Shown here: piece by piece, positions 59,038-64,000 of the stretch
Numbering within the stretch: position 1 is the stretch's first letter
How the letters are laid out: the number at the start of each line of letters is the position of its first letter
Source: Coprinopsis marcescibilis
Lineage: Eukaryota > Basidiomycota > Agaricomycetes > Agaricales > Psathyrellaceae
Assembly: GCA_004369085.1 (NCBI GenBank)
Contig: ML210147.1
Location: forward strand, 248,001 to 312,000
Length of the DNA stretch: 64,000 bases
Direction of reading: 5' to 3'
The notes under the pieces: model-generated
Told to the model about the DNA's origin: nothing
Databases searched by the model: none
Seen by the model: only the letters and a program-made list of their open reading frames with translations
Made by a program: the position numbers and the translations under genes

Positions 59038-61761
59038 ATGTCGTCGTCGAAGAAAGTAGTGTCGGCGTCGCCTATACCCTATGAGGCCGTCATGGTCTTC
59101 TGGAGAATGGTCACACAGATTTTCTTCAGGGAAATTCGGCCCCGCGGTGCCTTCAATATTCCCCGCTCTGGTCCTGTTATCTTCGTTGCAGCGCCTCATA
59201 ATAACCAGGTATGTCTGAACACTCATGCTTCATACATTGGCTGATTGCTTCAGTTTCTGGACCCCTTGCTTCTCAGCTTGGAGGTATGGCGCGAAACACA
59301 CCGCTCAGTGCAATTCCTGGCTGCCGCGAAAAGCATGAAGAGAAGCGACGTCGGGTTCTTCATTAAGATGATGAATAGCAGTATGTCTATCACCACCGTG
59401 TCTCTCAAGCAAGAATCTTATGACACCCAAAGTCCCGGTCGAACGCGCTGCGGACTCTCTTGAACGTGGCCAAGGTTACATATGGATCTCGCCTGACGAT
59501 CCATGTCTAGTCTACGGCGAGGGAACAGAGTTTACCAAACATTTTAGCCCTCGTATGCAAATAATGCTGCCCAAATCTTTCGACTCGGCACTTGCGGAAG
59601 TCACTGAAGTCATTTCGGACTCGCTCCTTCGAATCAAACGCGAATTTGGTGGAGAGTCTGGCAAGATTACCGCCCGGCTCCGGGAGAAGGTAACGGAACT
59701 TCGCAAAGAGGGAATCCCAGGGCTGGAGTACCAGAAACTGCCATTTGTAGACCAACAAGAGATGTACAGGCACGTATATCAAGCACTGAAGAACGGTGGA
59801 TCTATTGGCATTTTCCCAGAAGGTGAGTTCTCCCCTAATTGAAACATGGCATTTAAACTGATAGGATACAGGTGGAAGTCACGACAGAACAGATCTTTTG
59901 CCTCTGAAAGCTGGAGTTTCAATCATGGCACTGGGTGCAATGGCAAGTGATTCGACCGTTCAAGTCAAGATTGTCCCTGTCGGCCTTTCGTACTTCCATG
60001 CACATCGTTTCAGGTCTCGCGCTGTCGTTGAATTTGGGGCTGCCATTGATATCCCCTCGGAATTCGTCGACATGTTCAAAGAGGGAGGCGTCAAAAAACG
60101 AGATGCTGTTGCCAAGCTCCTCGACCTCATTTACGATTCTTTGAAGACCGTTACAGTCAGAGCACCAGATTACGACACATTAATGGTAATAAACTCTTTA
60201 TCAAAACGCATTAGTTCTATATTGATTTCAGCCCCTAGCTTATCCAAGCCGTCCGCAGACTTTATAAGACACCAGGACAGCATCTTACACTTAGCCAGGT
60301 CATAGAATTGAACAGACGTCTGTTGGAGGGATATAACGAATTCAAGGATGAACCACGCGTTCAAAAACTCAGGGCGGATGTACTCAAATACAATCGTCTG
60401 GTCCGTGACCTTGGTCTGCGTGATCACCAGGTGAACACCTTCGACATTTTCACAATATGTTGACCATTAACACCCCTCGTAGGTACCGCGAGCTCAGCGA
60501 GCAGGCTGGAAGACCTTTGGCCTTCTTACATACAGACTTCTCCTTCTCTTGGTTTGGACAGTGCTTGCCCTACCTGGAACAATCCTGAACGGACCCATGT
60601 TCATCTTGGCATCCATAATCTCAAGAAAGAAGGCGAAAGGTTCGTTGGTGGCCTAGAATTATATTTTTGGAAAGGATATATGTCCTGACCGTCTGTATAG
60701 AGGCCCTCGCTGCGTCCGCTGTTAAGATTGCAGGTCGAGACGTATTGGCTACTTGGAAAGTCTTGATTGCATTGGGTGTCACGCCTGTCCTCTACACTCT
60801 TTACGCCATCATTGCCACCTTGATTGCAGTCCGAGCAAAGGCATCACTCCCGTGGAGAATCTTTACGCCCTTCCTAACTGTCTTTTCTCTTCCATTCATG
60901 AACTACGCTTCACTCAAATTTGGAGAAGCTGGAATGGATGTCCTCAAGTATGTGTCTATCTGCATACATTCAGTTACGGACTATTGACCCGTGATACAAG
61001 GTCACTCCCACCGCTGATTGTTGCACTTATTCCTGGCCAACAGCGATACCTGGACAGACTGAAAGCGATGCGAGATGGATTGTCGAATGAAGTCGCATCC
61101 TTGATCAACGACTTTGGACCTCGTCTGTACGACGACTTCAACGAGGTGGGTTTTTGTTTTGCTTTAGCTTCATTAACCAAAATTATGTCTCATTGGTACA
61201 TTCCAGGCTCGCATCCTCCTTCCATCTTCGAGTGCCCCTCCTTCGACTGGCACCCCTGGACTTTGGAGAAGAAAGAGCAGTGTTGGCGCCGTGGATGCCC
61301 AAGGACTTGGCCTCATCCATCCTATGACGTGGCTCGACGAGCGTTTGTTCGGCTGGAGCAGAAGCGCTCGACGGGGTACCAGTGCATGGGGTGGCCACGA
61401 TGATATCAGTCGTGTGGCGACACCAGACTTCTCGGAGGAAGAGGACGATGCCGGAGATTACGACAATGTTGCTGGCGTTCTGGGCGATGACCTCGGTCTT
61501 GCTAAAACCCGGAGTCGTCAGAGCTCTTATGCTGATCTTCAAAGATTGAGGATGAGTGGAATGTCCAATGCTTCAAGCTCGGCTGTTCCCGATCAAGACG
61601 CGACACTCACTGCGCGTAATCCGGCTGGTCACCGAAAGCGAAGAGAGAGCCTATCGGATACAATTCCTGTCCAGCGTATCGCGCAAGTTCCTGGAGAAGA
61701 ACCTTTCCAAGAAGCGACCCACGATCTGAACGAGGAGGCATCCCATTCAAAATCTACCTAA
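59038..61761 (+). CDS. GAT1: Glycerol-3-phosphate/dihydroxyacetone-phosphate acyltransferase, Sct1/Gpt2 type
   Basis: ER membrane enzyme for the first step of glycerolipid synthesis. Motif I: RSGPVIFVAAPHNNQFLD, spliced at Q|F; fungal Sct1 also has the PHxNQF form. Then SMKRSDVGFFIKMM, and IPVERAADSLERGQGY in the third exon. Motif III is GSIGIFPEGGSHDRTDLLPL; motif IV is VKIVPVGLSYFHAHRFRS. Later YDTLMLIQAVRRLYKTPGQ and ELNRRLLEGYNEFKDEPRVQ are family-specific. Two C-terminal membrane regions (LLLLLVWTVLALPGTILNGP, TPVLYTLYAIIATLIAV). The tail is Ser/Asp-rich, a likely phosphorylation region. About 760-790 residues, about eleven exons. Confidence 0.95.
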
Positions 61762-61922
61762 TTGTTTTTTGATGTAATTTCCCCTCTTCACGAGGATAAT
61801 TTAGTATTGATGATTATGCATAAATCAAGTTGTTCACTATTATAAGTGTGCACACCTGCCCAAATGGTGTCTAGGTGTGCAGCATGGCTGCTGCTGGGTT
61901 TCATGCGCTGGTTGCGTTGGAT

Positions 61923-63850
61923 TTAATCCGCCTTGCCAGCAGTTAAAATTTCAACGCCAGTTTCGGTGACACTAGCCACAAGGCATTAGCATCAAATATC
62001 AGAGAGCCCATGTGCCAAGACTTACAGCAGTGTCTCTTCGAATTGGGCGCTCCGTTTGCCATCCACGGTCGTCGCGGTCCAGTTATCGGGCCAGTGGACA
62101 TCAGCCCAGTTGTTACCAAGGTTTATCATCTGATACAAGCAAATAAATACGGTTGCGACCGAATAAGCAATGAAGTGCTTTACCGGCTCGATTGAGAACG
62201 CCATGCCTGCCTTCATGGAACCCACTGCCTTGTTTTTGGCATAATGGGGGATATTGGGCGCAGTATGGAACAATTCGTTAATGCCATGGCCTGTGTACGT
62301 TCGCACGACGGAGCATCCGTTTGCTTTTGCGATTGGTTCACTTGAAAAAATAAGCAAGTGCGATCAGAGAGGGCAAACCAAGAACACAACTCACATGGCT
62401 TTTCCGAGATCCCTGAAAAGGGCGCCGGGCTTGCAGAGCTTGATAGCGGCGTCCAGACATTCACGGGTGGTGCGAATAAGCTTTGCGGACTCTTCGTCGA
62501 TATTGCCAACGGGATAAGTGCCGTTCAAATCGCCGTGGTAACCTATGACATTTAAAAATTGCGGTAGAGAGAAAAAGGGCGAAATGGTCGGAATGGTGGA
62601 GAGTTGCGTCAGAAGTGATTCGGCGGCGTACCTTGGTAGTAGAGCGAAACGTCTGTATGTAACACGAAAAGGTTAGTGATTTGTGCGAGCAGTTTTTGGT
62701 TGCTGCCAACCCAATGAGGGAGGGAGAATGGACAGGACAGCAGTCACTCTCACCCACTGTTCGGGCCAGAAGAAGGGAAAAGATGGATGCTTACCTATGT
62801 TGACAATATCACCTTCCTTCAGCGGGCGCTTATCTGGGATACCGTGGCAAATTACTTCATTCACTGACCTAAGAAAGACAAAGAAAGATGCGTAATGTCG
62901 TCAGGGAACAGAACCTGAAACAAGGGGGACACCACACATACGTGCAAACAGATTTAGGGAAGCCACGGTAATTGAGTGGGGATGGGTATGCGCCGCGTTC
63001 AATGGTAGCGTTGTGCACGATTTCGTCGATCTCATCTGTAGTTACGCCTGGGCGGACATGGGAAGCAGCGAGATCGAGAACCTCCCTGGAGAGCTGGAAG
63101 AAGAAGCATTGGATTTTAGACTTGATGGCTGGGTAGATTACGCACTCTGCACACCGTGCGCATTTTCTCTTGCTGTTCGGGGGTCAAGATTTTGGGTGGT
63201 TGACCAGAAGCTTGGACCTCGGATATTGGTGTCCCTAGGCAACAATAAGGTAATGCGAATCAGGATCAGTGGAATGAAGACGGTACCTGTGACCGCATAA
63301 TCGGGTCTGGGTATATGGGCCGGGACATCGCGCTTGGACGAGAGTGGGTACCAGGGATGCAAGGAACCGGTGAAGCTATAACTGGGGAACGGGTTGTACA
63401 CGCCCTCTGTGAAATTTTATTGAGAACAAAGCAAGGATTTGTCTCCGGTGGCGACAATATGTACCTGGCAAGAGAGAAAATTTGGCCCCTGGTTTTGCGA
63501 GATCATGGATGATCTTGTGGGTTTTCTTCAGGTGGTTTGAAATTAGAAAGGGCTTAGGGAATCAGTTCTGCGGTTTGTACGCACCCCTGGTAGAAAAGCA
63601 AAGATCAATCAGTGGCGACAGATCTCAAGGTCTAGACAAACCTACATCCTGCTTTGAAGCATTCTTGCCCGCAGAAGAACGAACCCCGAATCCCAAGCCT
63701 GGACAGCGGTTGGGTCAGCGCTGAGATAGCTGGAAAGGCTGCAATACTGACTTGTTGCAGCTAGGACATTCGAGTCGCGACGGTGGATTGCCGTTGGGAC
63801 ATGCGCTGCTTTGGCAGGGTACGACGTCCTTGGTGGTTGAGGAAGACATT
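61923..63850 (-). CDS. MAP1: Methionine aminopeptidase 1, cytosolic, with zinc-finger N-terminus
   Basis: Removes N-terminal Met from new proteins at the ribosome. N-terminus: Cys-rich zinc finger, with [19 protein letters not shown] and CPSC in exon 1 and [12 protein letters not shown] in the next. The pita-bread catalytic domain: [20 protein letters not shown], then [20 protein letters not shown] (two Asp ligands), [20 protein letters not shown] (His ligand), AGMAFSIEP (Glu) and QFEETLLVTETG (Glu). All five metal ligands are visible. About 390 residues over nine or so exons. The protein ends ILTAGKAD at 61923. The first 150 bp beyond its start (63851-64000) are its promoter, with no clear motif. 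Confidence 0.94.
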
Positions 63851-64000
63851 TCTATCGGAGCGGAGTGAAACTGCAGACAGGCTTTTGATGATCGATAATT
63901 TTGTAAGATGACAAGTGACGCAAGGTGAATTAGACGGTGCAGACTATTATTTTAGCAGACATACTACTACGACGGATCTATGGGTTAGGATCGAGAGAGA

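Overview
This window is nuclear DNA of a filamentous fungus, most likely a mushroom-type basidiomycete (Agaricomycotina). The evidence is protein-coding genes on both strands split by many short introns (about 45-60 nt, GT...AG), tight gene spacing (37 bp to 1.1 kb), no operons, and protein families that read as basidiomycete versions: an Mso1-domain protein, a TEA factor, a HeH/MAN1 nuclear membrane protein, a multi-TOG XMAP215 protein and a GPI-type cupredoxin. I see no rRNA, tRNA, CRISPR array, transposon or viral insertion. Exon chains were read by eye from splice sites and reading frames, so outer limits are firmer than every internal junction.

Layout. 1-5.2 kb: ALKBH1-like dioxygenase (cut by the left edge), LETM1-type mitochondrial cation/proton exchanger, SHR3 permease chaperone, mitochondrial RsfS-type ribosome silencing factor. 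5.3-10.6 kb: a small His-rich protein of unknown role, splicing factor SPF45, succinate dehydrogenase flavoprotein. 10.7-16.9 kb: TBC1D5-like Rab GAP, RMD5 E3 ligase subunit of the GID/CTLH complex, NSA1 ribosome biogenesis WD40 protein. 16.9-23.1 kb: a pirin with a membrane anchor, an amino-acid permease, a peroxisomal enoyl-CoA isomerase. 23.6-31.7 kb: SmgGDS-like ARM protein, OTUD6-type deubiquitinase, AP-1/AP-2 beta adaptin, a Nepro-like nucleolar protein. 31.9-36 kb: secreted cupredoxin with Pro-Val-His repeats, then an Mso1-domain exocytosis protein. 36.2-45 kb: sulfide:quinone oxidoreductase, Src1/Heh1 inner nuclear membrane protein, ESCRT-I Vps23, TEA transcription factor. 45.4-63.9 kb: NOC3, APC5, XMAP215/Stu2, the glycerol-3-phosphate acyltransferase Sct1/Gat1, and methionine aminopeptidase 1.

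Most genes are independent housekeeping functions: mitochondrial energy and ion balance, ribosome assembly, vesicle traffic, cell cycle and protein turnover. One functional pair is SHR3, which helps amino-acid permeases leave the ER, and a permease gene about 14 kb away, but they are not adjacent. Several neighbours are divergent and probably share short promoters: SHR3/RsfS, RMD5/NSA1, SmgGDS/OTU, AP-beta/Nepro, Mso1/SQR, Vps23/TEA and NOC3/APC5. I found no clear new multi-gene system. The features most worth following are the PVH-repeat cupredoxin, the membrane-anchored pirin, the full five-TOG XMAP215 and the unidentified His-rich protein.
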